DNA from: Pontibacter coccineus
GTDB lineage: Bacteria > Bacteroidota > Bacteroidia > Cytophagales > Hymenobacteraceae
NCBI RefSeq assembly: GCF_030546575.1
Contig: NZ_JAUOTN010000003.1
Location: forward strand, 186,001 to 250,000
DNA length: 64,000 nt
Direction of reading: 5' to 3'
Positions 26,798 through 35,514 of the stretch are shown here, one piece after another (the first letter of the stretch is position 1; the number at the start of each line of letters is the position of its first letter). Position numbers and translations under genes: made by a program. The notes beneath the pieces were generated by a model. It saw nothing but the letters and a program-made list of their open reading frames with translations. It was not told the DNA's origin and ran no database searches.

Positions 26798-28054
26798 ATG
26801 GCCATGTTACCGGTTAAAAACCAGCTGGAGGTATCCCAGGAAACCACAACCAGCAAGAATTACCTGCCTGCGCTCATAGCTTTGGCGGTTCTGTATTTTA
26901 TGATGGGGTTCATTACCGTACTAAACGATACCCTGGTCCCATTTTTTAAGGAGGGCTTCACCCTTACTTATTCCCAATCCTCGTTGGTGCAGTTCTATTT
27001 CTTCCTTACCTATGGCTTACTCTCCATCCCTTCAGGGAAAATAGTGGAAAAAATCGGGTATAAGAATGGCATGGTAGCCGGTTTCCTGATAGCCGGATTA
27101 GGCGCTTTTCTGTTCCTGCCCGCTTCCTGGTTCCACCAGTATGAGTTATTCCTGGCAGCCCTGTTTATTGTTGCCACGGGAATCGTGTTGTTGCAGGTTG
27201 CGGCTAATCCTTACATAACCGTGTTGGGTTCACCGAAGACTGCCGCCTCCCGCCTGACGCTTATACAGGGGGTTGGGTCCATCGGTACGACAGTGGCGCC
27301 TCTTTTTGGAGCCCAGTTCATCCTCTCGCGGTTAAGTGAATCTAACGCCTCAAGCGATGCCCTGGTGAAACCCTATCTGATGATCAGCCTGGGGTTGCTG
27401 TTAATTGGAATTATTGTGTTTCGTTTAGCTTTGCCTCAGATTTCCGCCTCCGAAGGCAATGAAGAAGCGGAAGGTACGGGGCAGCGATCTATTTTCAGTT
27501 TCCGCCATCTCAATTACGGCATCATCGCCCTGTTTATGTATGTAGGGGCGGAAGTGGCCATCGGCTCCTTCTTGACGAACTATATCGCCGATACACTTTC
27601 GATCGAGGAGCATGCGGCCAACCTGTACTTGTCTTTTTACTGGGGTGGCATGCTGGTTGGCCGGTTCATAGGTGCCTATGTGTTAAAGCTGTTACAGCCT
27701 TCAAGAGTACTGGTGATCGTTGCTTCTTTATCTGTAGCGTTGATCCTGACCTCCATACTTTCAACAGGCTATCTGGCAGTTTGGGCGATGGTCTTGGTTG
27801 GCTTGTGCAACTCCATCATGTTCGCTGTCATTTTCTCCCTATCAGTAAATGGTCTTGGGAGATTCACCACCAGGGCTTCCGGTTTACTGTCCACCGCGAT
27901 TGTAGGAGGAGCATTTGTGACGTATGCCCAAGGGGTATTGATTGATCATTTTTCCTGGGGGGTAGCCTTTATCATTCCACTGTGCTGCTATTTCTATCTT
28001 ATTTTTTATGGTTTGAATGGATACAAGCCATCTAATACTTTCAAAAGTTATTAA
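26798..28054 (+). CDS. FucP-type MFS sugar:proton symporter
   Basis: A 418-residue inner-membrane protein with about 12 hydrophobic segments. The first helix carries 'YFMMGFITVLNDTLVPFFK', the Asn-Asp pair typical of the fucose/glucose/galactose:H+ symporter group; helix 5 has LLQVAANPYITVLG, the family's diagnostic AANPY. It starts 3 bp after the epimerase stop, and is the last gene of PUL 1. Its substrate is most likely the amino sugar used by the epimerase, as for NanT/NagP-like transporters, but FucP-group members differ in substrate and the sequence does not settle it. The charged loop at about 215-225 (SEGNEEAEG) is the expected central cytoplasmic loop. Confidence 0.92.
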   Translation: MAMLPVKNQLEVSQETTTSKNYLPALIALAVLYFMMGFITVLNDTLVPFFKEGFTLTYSQSSLVQFYFFLTYGLLSIPSGKIVEKIGYKNGMVAGFLIAGLGAFLFLPASWFHQYELFLAALFIVATGIVLLQVAANPYITVLGSPKTAASRLTLIQGVGSIGTTVAPLFGAQFILSRLSESNASSDALVKPYLMISLGLLLIGIIVFRLALPQISASEGNEEAEGTGQRSIFSFRHLNYGIIALFMYVGAEVAIGSFLTNYIADTLSIEEHAANLYLSFYWGGMLVGRFIGAYVLKLLQPSRVLVIVASLSVALILTSILSTGYLAVWAMVLVGLCNSIMFAVIFSLSVNGLGRFTTRASGLLSTAIVGGAFVTYAQGVLIDHFSWGVAFIIPLCCYFYLIFYGLNGYKPSNTFKSY

Positions 28055-28114
28055 CTGTAAGCTTGAACCTGATTTTAACGCTGAACGGGCATTTTAATCA
28101 TATTTCACTTCGAT

Positions 28115-28150
28115 ATTTGATGAAGACAGGACATTTGATGAAGACAGGAC
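28115..28150. repeat. Perfect 18-bp tandem duplication
   Basis: ATTTGATGAAGACAGGAC occurs twice in direct succession (28115-28132 and 28133-28150) in the 263-bp gap between the convergent PUL 1 transporter and the LacI-type gene. It is an exact, hence recent, slippage duplication. No coding function. No clear intrinsic terminator was found in this gap. Confidence 0.95.
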
Positions 28151-28317
28151 AAAGGTATAGGAGAGGGCTTTGCAAGAAAGCTAGCTACCAATGAAATTTA
28201 CTTGTCACTGTTGACAGAAGCACTAAAGGTAATTAACAAGCAGTGACTTTGGCATGCAGCTTGGAGCACCGGCTAGTTCCTGTCTGTATTGTATTGACTA
28301 ACGCACAGAAAACTTTA

Positions 28318-29385
28318 CTACATGTCTGCTTCAATGTAGTAGTGCAGGTTTTCCTTTGTAATAATATCCAGCGGCAGGTACTTGATCGGGTTATTCTTTT
28401 TCTTAAAGATCAGATGATCAGCCAATCCATGGATGCCCCAGTAGCCTTGCCCTTTGGGGTTCTGATTGATCAAAAAGTCAATCTGGCCGCTGTTCAGGTA
28501 ATGCAGGTTCTTCTCAATCAGGTCATAACCGACCAGGTTGACATGCTGCAGGCCCTGCTGGAAAAGGTACTCGGCTACAACACTGGCTTTGGAGTTTGTT
28601 ACAAAAATGCCTTTGATATCAGGGTTGGCCTTGAGGAGTTCGTCTAGTTGCTGCGGAATAGTTTGCTGCTGCTTGCTTTGGAGATCTGTCTGCAGCAGGT
28701 GCATGAGCTTGTCCAGACCCTGCGCCGCAAAGTAATCCACAAAGCCCTGCTCTTTGTGGATCAGGTGCGTGGAGTTTTGTATATCCTCGTCGATATGTGC
28801 TACTACAAAAGTGGCCTTGCCTTTATAGCCAAAGTGAAGGAGCTTGCCTGCCAGCACACCACTCTGGTAAGAGTCCTGCCCGATATACATAAGCGGTTCA
28901 CAAGCAGGAATGTGGGTGTTAAACAGCACAAATGGAATTCCGTCTCTCTTCCACTTGCTGAAGTAGGAGAGGGACTGGCGGTAAAAGATAGGGGCTATCA
29001 GGACGCCATTACAGTTTGACTCAGAGACCTTGTCCGCCTCTTTTACAAAGGAGTTCGCATCGAATGGATCAAAAATGTACCGAGTGACACGAATGCCGTA
29101 TTGGTGTAGTTCTTTTTCAGCTTTTTCAACGCCAGTCTGGGGGGCCTGCCAGTACCGGTCAACGGCCGGGTCAGGTATAAGTGCGGCAATGTTGTAGATT
29201 TTATTAGTGACAAGGGCCCTGGCTATGATGTTGGGGGTGTAATTAAGTTCTTCCGCTATTTTGAGTACCCGCTCCCGCACTTCTTCAGCCACACGACCCC
29301 GGTTGTGAAGCACGCGGTCCACGGTGCCTGTCGATACATTTGCTTTCTCAGCTATATCTTTTATTCTGACGATTTGATTACCCAC
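28318..29385 (-). CDS. LacI-family transcriptional regulator (PUL 2, downstream)
   Basis: There is no ATG near the N-terminus. I chose GTG at 29385 (VGNQIVRIKDIAEKANV) because it places the HTH at residues 6-28, as usual for LacI; GTG at 29409 would add eight unusual residues. The HTH is IKDIAEKANVSTGTVDRVLHN, then hinge LNYTPNIIARAL. The ligand domain is a periplasmic-binding-protein fold (IYNIAALIPDPAVDRYW, FVLFNTHIP, YIGQDSYQSGVLAGKLL, GYKGKATFVVAH). The VDRVLHNRG helix is typical of a subgroup whose ligand domains resemble ribose/xylose-binding proteins. It lies 270 bp after the GH109 gene on the same strand, behind a strong terminator, so it has its own promoter. It likely senses a sugar linked to PUL 1 or PUL 2. 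Confidence 0.88.
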   Translation of the reverse strand: MGNQIVRIKDIAEKANVSTGTVDRVLHNRGRVAEEVRERVLKIAEELNYTPNIIARALVTNKIYNIAALIPDPAVDRYWQAPQTGVEKAEKELHQYGIRVTRYIFDPFDANSFVKEADKVSESNCNGVLIAPIFYRQSLSYFSKWKRDGIPFVLFNTHIPACEPLMYIGQDSYQSGVLAGKLLHFGYKGKATFVVAHIDEDIQNSTHLIHKEQGFVDYFAAQGLDKLMHLLQTDLQSKQQQTIPQQLDELLKANPDIKGIFVTNSKASVVAEYLFQQGLQHVNLVGYDLIEKNLHYLNSGQIDFLINQNPKGQGYWGIHGLADHLIFKKKNNPIKYLPLDIITKENLHYYIEADM

Positions 29386-29534
29386 GTGCTGCACTATCCT
29401 ATTAAACACATACCCTAGTCAGGAAGGTAGCTGCTATCAGTAAACCTGCTTTCACTTCCCTGACTCAAAAATATTAATTTAAATTCATATTCAGCGCATA
29501 CAGTTTTGCTGTAACAGCGCTACCGGTTACCCAA

Positions 29535-29585
29535 CAAAAAAGAATGACGGTGCCTGACTCCATTAGAGCCAAGTACCGTCGTTCT
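29535..29585 (-). terminator. Rho-independent terminator of the GH109/NahK operon
   Basis: Read on the minus strand, an 11-bp stem (29575-29585 with 29541-29551, core ACGACGGT/ACCGTCAT with one G-T pair) is followed by CTTTTTTG (29535-29541). This is a textbook intrinsic terminator about 70 bp after the GH109 stop. Confidence 0.8.
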
Positions 29586-29598
29586 CCAATCTACCATA

Positions 29599-29644
29599 GC
29601 CTTAGCGCTTTTCACAGGTGACAGCTGCCAGAAAGCGCTAAGGC
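29599..29644. terminator. 13-bp perfect hairpin just after GH109
   Basis: GCCTTAGCGCTTT (29599-29611) pairs perfectly with AAAGCGCTAAGGC (29632-29644) across a 20-nt loop. It starts 11 bp after the GH109 stop codon and has no T-run, so it may protect the 3' end of the message or act as a backup for the terminator at 29535. Confidence 0.6.
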
Positions 29645-29654
29645 CGGGTGTGTG

Positions 29655-31088
29655 TCAGATTCTGACATTTGTGGTGCCTGCCCCCTGCAGCGATATGTCT
29701 ACCGGTGCATTTTTCTGCCAGGCGCCCGCTGTAAAATCAGGAACATCGATGGAGTTGGAGCGGTTTGCCACCGACCATTCGCTCAACAGGCCAACCGCTG
29801 TCCAGGAGGCAGCATCGTATACATCCTGGTCCAATGGCAGTCCATTACGCAGGCAATCGATCAGGCGCCATTCCATCAGGAAATCCATGCCACCGTGGCC
29901 GCCGATTTTTTTTGCCATTTCGCCCAGTTTCTTGATGATCTCCGGGGTGTATTGCTCTTCTACCGCCTTAAACTCCTCCGGTTTAAGCCATCCGTTGTGC
30001 CCTGTGGCTATCTTCTTCTCCGGCCATTTCCGGGCAATGCCCTTGGTGCCACTCACCAGGTGGATACGCGAGTAAGGGCGCGGCGTCGTAACGTCGTGCT
30101 GAATCATCATGGTTTTCCCTTTCTTGGTGCGGATGGTGGTCGTGTTCATGTTGCCACGGTAAGTATCCTGCACGTAAGGCGTAAAGAAGGAGTCCTTCGC
30201 CGCCAAGCGCTTAGCCTCCTCGTACATCTGGAAATCATCGGTCGATACCGAAACCAGGTAGTCCATGGCATCGCCCCGGTTAATGTTCATGATCTGGCAG
30301 ATCGGGCCCAGGCCGTGCGTGGGGTAGAGGTTGCCATTCCGGGTCATGTTTTCTTTCAGGCGCCACATGTTTTCATAGCCCTTTTTAGAGAAGTTCAGGT
30401 CCAGCAGCTGGTGGATGTAGGCTCCCTCGCCATGAATGATTTCCCCGAAATAACCCTGCCGGGCCATATTCAGGGTGAGCATTTCAAAGAAATCGTAACA
30501 GCAGTTCTCCAGCATCATGCAGTGTTTCTTGGTACGCTCGGAGGTCTCAACCAACTGCCAGCATTCTTCTATTGTCAGGGCAGCAGGCACTTCTACTGCC
30601 ACATGCTTGCCCTGTTCCATCGCATATAATGCCATGGGTGTATGTGTATCCCATGGGGTGGCGATGTAGATCAGGTCAATATCATCACGCTCACACATCT
30701 TTTTCCAGGCATCCTCGCTGCCTGCGTATGTAGTCGGATTATGGTTGGTACTGCTGTCAGCCAGCTTCTTTTGTACTGCCTGTACTTTTTCCGGTACCAG
30801 ATCGCAGAGACCTTTGATCTCTACCCCCTCAATTCGGTTCATGCGCATTACGGCACCCGGGCCTCTCATGCCCAGCCCTATATACCCTACCCGTACTTTG
30901 TCAAGCTTAGGCGCTCTGTAGCCGGACATGTTGAATTGCTGGGTATGGGAGCGGCCTGTCTGTTTTTGTGCCTGGTCAGTACCTGCTGGGACGGCTGCTG
31001 TAGCACAGCCACCCAAAAGACCGGTTCCCGCCAGACCAATGCCCGCCAGACCAGTTAGTTTGAGGAATTCTCTGCGTTTGTTACTCAT
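29655..31088 (-). CDS. GH109-type NAD-dependent glycosidase (alpha-N-acetylgalactosaminidase family), Tat-exported lipoprotein
   Basis: A 477-residue protein of the Gfo/Idh/MocA fold. The N-terminus has a twin-arginine signal (KRREFLKLTG) and a lipobox (GLLGGC), so it is exported folded with its cofactor and lipid-anchored. The Rossmann motif is VRVGYIGLGMRGPGAVM (near 61). GH109 landmarks follow: ATPWDTHTPMALYAM, HVAVEVPAALTIEECW, MMLENCCYDFFEML, 'GNLYPTHGLGPICQIMNINRG', GGHGGMDFLMEWRLIDCL, DQDVYDAASW and SIDVPDFT. Family members release GalNAc by an NAD-dependent redox mechanism, although activities on other sugars are known. It is the last gene of the HexNAc salvage operon; the kinase two genes upstream would use the freed sugar. 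Confidence 0.9.
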   Translation of the reverse strand: MSNKRREFLKLTGLAGIGLAGTGLLGGCATAAVPAGTDQAQKQTGRSHTQQFNMSGYRAPKLDKVRVGYIGLGMRGPGAVMRMNRIEGVEIKGLCDLVPEKVQAVQKKLADSSTNHNPTTYAGSEDAWKKMCERDDIDLIYIATPWDTHTPMALYAMEQGKHVAVEVPAALTIEECWQLVETSERTKKHCMMLENCCYDFFEMLTLNMARQGYFGEIIHGEGAYIHQLLDLNFSKKGYENMWRLKENMTRNGNLYPTHGLGPICQIMNINRGDAMDYLVSVSTDDFQMYEEAKRLAAKDSFFTPYVQDTYRGNMNTTTIRTKKGKTMMIQHDVTTPRPYSRIHLVSGTKGIARKWPEKKIATGHNGWLKPEEFKAVEEQYTPEIIKKLGEMAKKIGGHGGMDFLMEWRLIDCLRNGLPLDQDVYDAASWTAVGLLSEWSVANRSNSIDVPDFTAGAWQKNAPVDISLQGAGTTNVRI

Positions 31089-31128
31089 GGTGATCTCTTT
31101 AAGTCCAGATGATATATTTTAAGGTTGT

Positions 31129-31827
31129 TTATGCTTTAAAAAATTGAAGGCTGGTGTAGTCACCCTCCTCTTGATACTCCGTCGGCAGAAACTGCAAGCT
31201 TCCGAAGAACGCTGGCAAGTGAAAGTTTGGTGTCGGAGTCTGCAGCTGATTCCAGGTAAGGAAATGGGGGACGGGTAATTCATCTCCACATTTATAAAAG
31301 TTACCGCTGGCCTGCACCTTCTCCAGGCTGGTAAAGTTATGCTCGGAGAATGCGGATGCAGGTATAGCCAGTGTGAGGTGCCAGGTTTTAAGTGGTGATG
31401 CGGTGTTTCCGGCCCGCAGGCTGGCAAAGCGCCTTATCTTAGAGACCGTGTCTGGGTGCAGTAGCTTTCTGTTGTGACGGTCAGGACCAAAGCCCGCACG
31501 ACAGGTGCCCAGACAGTTGAATTCCAGATTATAGTACTCCCGCTCTCCCTGAAAAGAGATAAAAAACTCAACACAGCTATCCTTGTACACCGGGTCATGG
31601 GTTTTCCGGTACCTGGCCTGCACAGAGGCCTCACGGACATAATATTTCAGGAAGATGCAATCGCCACTATAGGCAATGGCAAAAGCCGCGTCGGGTTTTT
31701 CGTCAGTAGATAGCCCAAGGGAATTGCTGATCTGTTGCTGGGGTAGCTTATCCAGTTCAAGGGAAATCAGGTTCAGCTGACTGTCCCGCTGCAGGTGGCG
31801 GAGGAGGGGGATCTGTAAATGGTCCAT
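31129..31827 (-). CDS. CBM9-like (DOMON-type) carbohydrate-binding family protein without signal peptide
   Basis: A 232-residue protein resembling the 'carbohydrate-binding family 9-like' proteins of Bacteroidota: a beta-sandwich with DAAFAIAYSGDCIFLKYYVRE, VYKDSCVEFFISF, EYYNLEFNCLGTCRAG, the LTLAIPASAF segment and a final FLTWNQLQTPTPNFHLPAFFGSLQF. No hydrophobic signal or lipobox is visible at the N-terminus (MDHLQIPLLRHLQRD), so the protein appears to be cytoplasmic, which is odd for a glycan-binding module. It sits 4 bp after the kinase gene and 40 bp before GH109, within one operon. Its role is not known; a sugar or sugar-nucleotide-binding accessory function is possible. Confidence 0.75.
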   Translation of the reverse strand: MDHLQIPLLRHLQRDSQLNLISLELDKLPQQQISNSLGLSTDEKPDAAFAIAYSGDCIFLKYYVREASVQARYRKTHDPVYKDSCVEFFISFQGEREYYNLEFNCLGTCRAGFGPDRHNRKLLHPDTVSKIRRFASLRAGNTASPLKTWHLTLAIPASAFSEHNFTSLEKVQASGNFYKCGDELPVPHFLTWNQLQTPTPNFHLPAFFGSLQFLPTEYQEEGDYTSLQFFKA

Positions 31828-31831
31828 AGCT

Positions 31832-32980
31832 TTATCCAGGTCGTTGTGAAACCATTTGACGGCACGAGGCGAGTATTCCCTCTATTATCCCCTGCAGCAA
31901 TTCGGACTTTTCTTCCAGAACCTCGACTAACCGGAATTGTGCCCTACACCGCTGCAGGTTATGCGCCGGGAAATGCACCTTATAATAGTGATCTCCATCC
32001 AGGTAGTCTGTCAGGAAGCGAAGGCCCATGATGAAAGGGAGCAAGGTGATTCCGAGCGATAAGGAGCCTATCTCCTGGTCAGTCAGTGATTTGTGCGTCT
32101 CTTCCAGAAAACCCTGGGTAAAGCCCCGGAACAGGTGAAGGTCAATGTCTATTTTGCCTAAGTCCTTTTCGTCCTCGGGCGTGGTAACAGCAGTGGTTCG
32201 AATGGCATCCCCATAGTCATAAGCAACGAATCCGGGCATGACGGTATCCAGATCAATCACGCACTGTGCGTTGTCCTGGCTGTCGAAGAGCACGTTGTTA
32301 AACTTGGTGTCGTTGTGTGTGATACGAAGTGGTAAACTCCCTTCACGGCCAAGCCTGATGATCGCCGCCATGGCATGCGCACGCTGCCTGACAAACTGAA
32401 TTTCAGGCAGAACCTCTTTAACTCTGCCGGCCATATTTTCCCCGAGGGCTGTTTCAAACTGCTTCAGCCGGTACTCTACATTATGAAAGTCAGGTATGGA
32501 TTCGTGTAGTGAGCGGGCATTCATATCAGCAAGCAGTGCCTGAAAGCGTCCAAAGGCTTTACCACCTTCATAAGCCTGCTGTGCATTTTCAACCACATCG
32601 TAGCTGCGTGTACCTTGCAGTAAAAGGTAAAGGCGCCAGTAGTTGCCGTCCTGGTCCTGATGATACATGGAGTGTTGATGGGTCGGAATAAGTGTTAGCA
32701 CCTCCCGGTCTGACCGCTTACCTGGCATGGCATCCAGCTTCTTCCTCAGGTGAGCTGTCACCTGCTCAATGTTTTGCATTAGCTGCGGCACATTCCTGAA
32801 CACATGGTGGTTAATGCGCTGCAGCAGATAATCAGGAGCAGTTGGTGTCTGGTTCTTGACATAGTAAGTGTCATGGATATGGCCTGAACCATAAGGTGTT
32901 ATACTGGCAACACTCCCCTCTATGGCAAAATGAGAAAGAACGTTATCGAAGTTGGATGCGGCTTCCGTGTTATCTTTCAT
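31832..32980 (-). CDS. N-acetylhexosamine 1-kinase-like phosphotransferase (APH fold)
   Basis: A 382-residue protein. The ATG at 32980 overlaps the upstream stop as ATGA, which decides the start over an in-frame ATG at 32995. The protein has the aminoglycoside-phosphotransferase/choline-kinase fold with the catalytic loop RITHNDTKFNNVLFD and the metal site VIDLDTVMPGFVAYDYGDAIR, both typical of NahK of the galacto-N-biose/lacto-N-biose pathway. The N-lobe has YGSGHIHDTYYV and DYLLQRIN. The likely reaction is GalNAc or GlcNAc plus ATP to the 1-phosphate, in the cytoplasm. It lies between a nucleotidyltransferase and a CBM9-like gene; with GH109 the operon reads as release, phosphorylation and activation of N-acetylhexosamine. 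Substrate choice is inferred from family and context. Confidence 0.87.
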   Translation of the reverse strand: MKDNTEAASNFDNVLSHFAIEGSVASITPYGSGHIHDTYYVKNQTPTAPDYLLQRINHHVFRNVPQLMQNIEQVTAHLRKKLDAMPGKRSDREVLTLIPTHQHSMYHQDQDGNYWRLYLLLQGTRSYDVVENAQQAYEGGKAFGRFQALLADMNARSLHESIPDFHNVEYRLKQFETALGENMAGRVKEVLPEIQFVRQRAHAMAAIIRLGREGSLPLRITHNDTKFNNVLFDSQDNAQCVIDLDTVMPGFVAYDYGDAIRTTAVTTPEDEKDLGKIDIDLHLFRGFTQGFLEETHKSLTDQEIGSLSLGITLLPFIMGLRFLTDYLDGDHYYKVHFPAHNLQRCRAQFRLVEVLEEKSELLQGIIEGILASCRQMVSQRPG

Positions 32981-33897
32981 TGTGATGTCTCCCATAGGTT
33001 CTCAGGATAGACCTTGGCTTCTACCAGGCTATTGATGCGTTGCATAGCTGTTGATTTATCAGCTGGATAAGTCACTCCAAACCATTTCTCGGGAGTTGGT
33101 ATTACCCTAACCCGAGCCTCACCAGCAGTGATCATTTTATTCACCACTTCCGGCAAGTAAAACTCTGCTTTCAGGTCGCGCCCTTTCTCATGCAGGAACT
33201 CCTTGAGGTACTTCTCAAAATAAGAAAACACGCCTGGCTTAAACGCCATGAGGTTCATAGACACCATAGCATTGCCCTGCAACTGCTTATGGGATGCGTC
33301 TTCATCCTGCACCAGAATTTCGCCGCTGTCTGTGCGTACGATTTTGGTTAGTTCCGTTAAAGAAGCGAGGGAGCCATCGGGGGCAACAGTACAAATGCCA
33401 CGGGATACGCTTCCATGTTCAGAAAGTGTGTTTGCGAGTTGGAATCCGATCAGCCCGTGCTCCTGGCAATCTGTGCTGTTGTTTAAGAATGCAACGGTCA
33501 TGCTGAGTGACTCATAGCCATAAAAGTCGTCCGCATTGATAACAGCAAAGGGTTCGTGTATGTGAGAGGAGGCCACCCATACCGCATGGCCTGTACCCCA
33601 CGGCTTTTCCCTCCCTTCGGGGACGCCATATCCTGTTGGCAGCATGTCAAGCTCCTGTGTCACGTACTCAACGGGAACATGGTCGGGCAGCCTGTGCCGC
33701 ATGACAGCCTTGAATTCCTCGGCTATCGATTGCCGGATTACGAAGAGGATCTTGCCGAACCCCGCCTTTACAGCATCGTGGATAGCGTAGTCGATGATCG
33801 TTTCTCCATTGGGCCCGAAACCATCCAGTTGCTTCAAGCTGCCATATCTGGAGGCCATACCCGCTGCTAAAACCAGTAAAGTGGGACGTTTCTGCAT
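32977..33897 (-). CDS. Sugar-1-phosphate nucleotidyltransferase
   Basis: A 306-residue GT-A-fold enzyme. The start at 33897 (MQKRPTLLVLAAGMASRYGS) puts the nucleotide-binding loop at the usual position; a further ATG at 33918 is less likely. Landmarks: LLVLAAGMASRYGSLKQLD, AVINADDFYGYESL (metal-binding Asp-Asp), GNAMVSMNLMAFKP, and LKAEFYLPEVVNKMI. It would convert HexNAc-1-phosphate from the adjacent kinase to a UDP-sugar. It is the first gene of the four-gene minus-strand operon and overlaps the kinase gene by 4 bp (ATGA). The NTP and sugar specificity cannot be read from the sequence. Confidence 0.88.
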   Translation of the reverse strand: MQKRPTLLVLAAGMASRYGSLKQLDGFGPNGETIIDYAIHDAVKAGFGKILFVIRQSIAEEFKAVMRHRLPDHVPVEYVTQELDMLPTGYGVPEGREKPWGTGHAVWVASSHIHEPFAVINADDFYGYESLSMTVAFLNNSTDCQEHGLIGFQLANTLSEHGSVSRGICTVAPDGSLASLTELTKIVRTDSGEILVQDEDASHKQLQGNAMVSMNLMAFKPGVFSYFEKYLKEFLHEKGRDLKAEFYLPEVVNKMITAGEARVRVIPTPEKWFGVTYPADKSTAMQRINSLVEAKVYPENLWETSQ

Positions 33898-34470
33898 GTA
33901 ATAGAAATTAGGTGTCATGATGCCCCATCTAGACGAGGCTAATCACAGGTAGGGAATTCACCCAGTAAGAAAAAGCTGCCTGACAGAAAGCCGCAGCTGT
34001 GTACTGTTGTAAAAAGACTACTGTTCGGCTAACCAGCGGGAACAGGCTCGCCTCCATTAATCCAGTAGCGAGTGCTTTCATGTCAACAGTCACTAAAAGT
34101 AGAAATGAAGACTATACAAAGCAAGAAAAATTTGATAATGTTTACGAACACGCAGCGTGTTTGTTCGATAACACACCTCTTGCTACAGGCAGTTGGTTTA
34201 AATTCGTCTGTCGCGTCTTCTAATGGTAGGTAAGGTGTCCGGAAGGGTTTTGAACCCCTTCTAAGCAAGGTATAAGGAGGGAAGACAGTGTCCGTAGACC
34301 AGTCCATAACAGGATTCAAGGGCACGCCGGCAAGTTTTGCCTGAACCAGCAGGCAGGAGAGCAGCCTGGTACTGTGTGAATCCGAAATCCTGGAAGGGTT
34401 CACAGCCAGGCATGGTGGTGCCTGAGGTTGGCGCTTTAGCAAATGCCATAAAAGATTTAAAGGGTCAGAG
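33898..34470. other. Non-coding gap upstream of the HexNAc salvage operon
   Basis: 573 bp with no credible gene; overlapping short frames on both strands look random. It must hold the promoter of the minus-strand operon. TGTTCGATAACACA at 34166-34179 resembles two sites near the PUL 2 SusC gene and could be a shared operator. AAGGTATAAG at 34265-34274 is a variant of the window's recurring decamer. Confidence 0.45.
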
Positions 34471-35514
34471 CTACTGAAAAAGGTGCTCTTCCTTCAGGTT
34501 TTCTACAAGCTGGGATGCTATCATGACCTTATAATATGCCTGTGATTTTTTATGTTCTGTTCCTTTAGAAGATAAGAGGTCCATGAGAATCTCCGTCGCC
34601 CGCTGCCCCTGATGATAAGGGAATTGCTCTACTGAGGCCAAAGGAGCGTGTGACATGTAGTTTGTCATGGGTAGATTGGCATAGCTCACATACTCCAGTT
34701 CTTCATTAATTCTTATGCCGAGCTTCCTGGCATGATTTAAAGCATAAAGCCACACGTAATCATTGAAAGTCACCACAGCAGTCACCCTACGCTTATTCGC
34801 TAAAAGCTGATCGAGTGCGTTTTGGGCTCCTTTCTCAGTCAAGTCACAGTCCACGATCAGGGATGGATCAAATTTAAGTCTGTTCTTCAACATGGCTTTG
34901 ATGTAGCCCTCCCGTCTCTCTGTGCTGGCGTAAAGTGTATCAGGCCCGTTGATCATGCCGATGGCGCGGTGTCCTTTCTTTAAGAGATAAGTGACTGCCT
35001 CAATGGTTCCGGTGATCATGTTGCATGAGACGGAATGGATATCTTCTTTAGGCGGGATTCTGTCAAAAAACACGACAGGGATGTTGTATTGGCTGAGGCT
35101 GTCAAAATGCTCAAATGAGGATGTGTTCTTGGAAACGGAAACAATCAGGCCATCCACCCGGTGGTGTTTTATTTTTTCCACCAGTTGTTTCTCCTTTTGT
35201 TCGTCATCATGCGACTGTGCCAGCAACACGGTATAGTTCCGCTTATAAGCAGTGTCTTCTATTGCGCTGATGGCAGCCGAGAAAAAGGCTTCCGAGAGCT
35301 CAGGCAGAATGACACCGATCGTGTAGGTTTTGCCTTGTTGAAAGAAAATAGCTGTTTGGTTTCGCTCATAATTAAGTTCCTTGGCGAGCTTCTTTACCTT
35401 TAAGCGGGTGGCCACGCCTATGGTGGGATGGTCATTCAGCGCCCTTGACACCGTAGAGGTAGAGATGTTAAGAATTTTAGCAATTTCCTTTATCGTTGTC
35501 GGTTTGCCAGTCAT
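34471..35514 (-). CDS. LacI-family transcriptional regulator divergent from PUL 2 SusC
   Basis: A 347-residue canonical LacI-type repressor. The HTH is TIKEIAKILNISTSTVSRALN (residues 7-27), the hinge VKKLAKELNYERN, and the ligand domain begins YTIGVILPELSEAFFSAAI, with VDGLIVSVSKNT, IPVVFFDRIP, GHRAIGMINGP, VVTFNDYVWLYALNHARKLG and PLASVEQFPYHQGQRATEILMDLL, all standard for family members sensing sugars. It is divergent from the SusC gene at 36340, and the 825-bp space between them carries two CAAACGTTTG palindromes of the kind bound by LacI proteins. It probably represses the SusC/D pair and perhaps the salvage operon to its left. Confidence 0.93.
   Translation of the reverse strand: MTGKPTTIKEIAKILNISTSTVSRALNDHPTIGVATRLKVKKLAKELNYERNQTAIFFQQGKTYTIGVILPELSEAFFSAAISAIEDTAYKRNYTVLLAQSHDDEQKEKQLVEKIKHHRVDGLIVSVSKNTSSFEHFDSLSQYNIPVVFFDRIPPKEDIHSVSCNMITGTIEAVTYLLKKGHRAIGMINGPDTLYASTERREGYIKAMLKNRLKFDPSLIVDCDLTEKGAQNALDQLLANKRRVTAVVTFNDYVWLYALNHARKLGIRINEELEYVSYANLPMTNYMSHAPLASVEQFPYHQGQRATEILMDLLSSKGTEHKKSQAYYKVMIASQLVENLKEEHLFQ

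Noticed and set aside
12997..28054. Sialic acid utilisation locus
   Set aside because: The epimerase and transporter fit, but no sialidase, N-acetylneuraminate lyase or NanU-like signature is present, while two phosphoesterases are.
34083..34442. 119-codon minus-strand frame upstream of the salvage operon
   Set aside because: No recognisable motif, and other overlapping frames are equally long; treated as non-coding promoter sequence.
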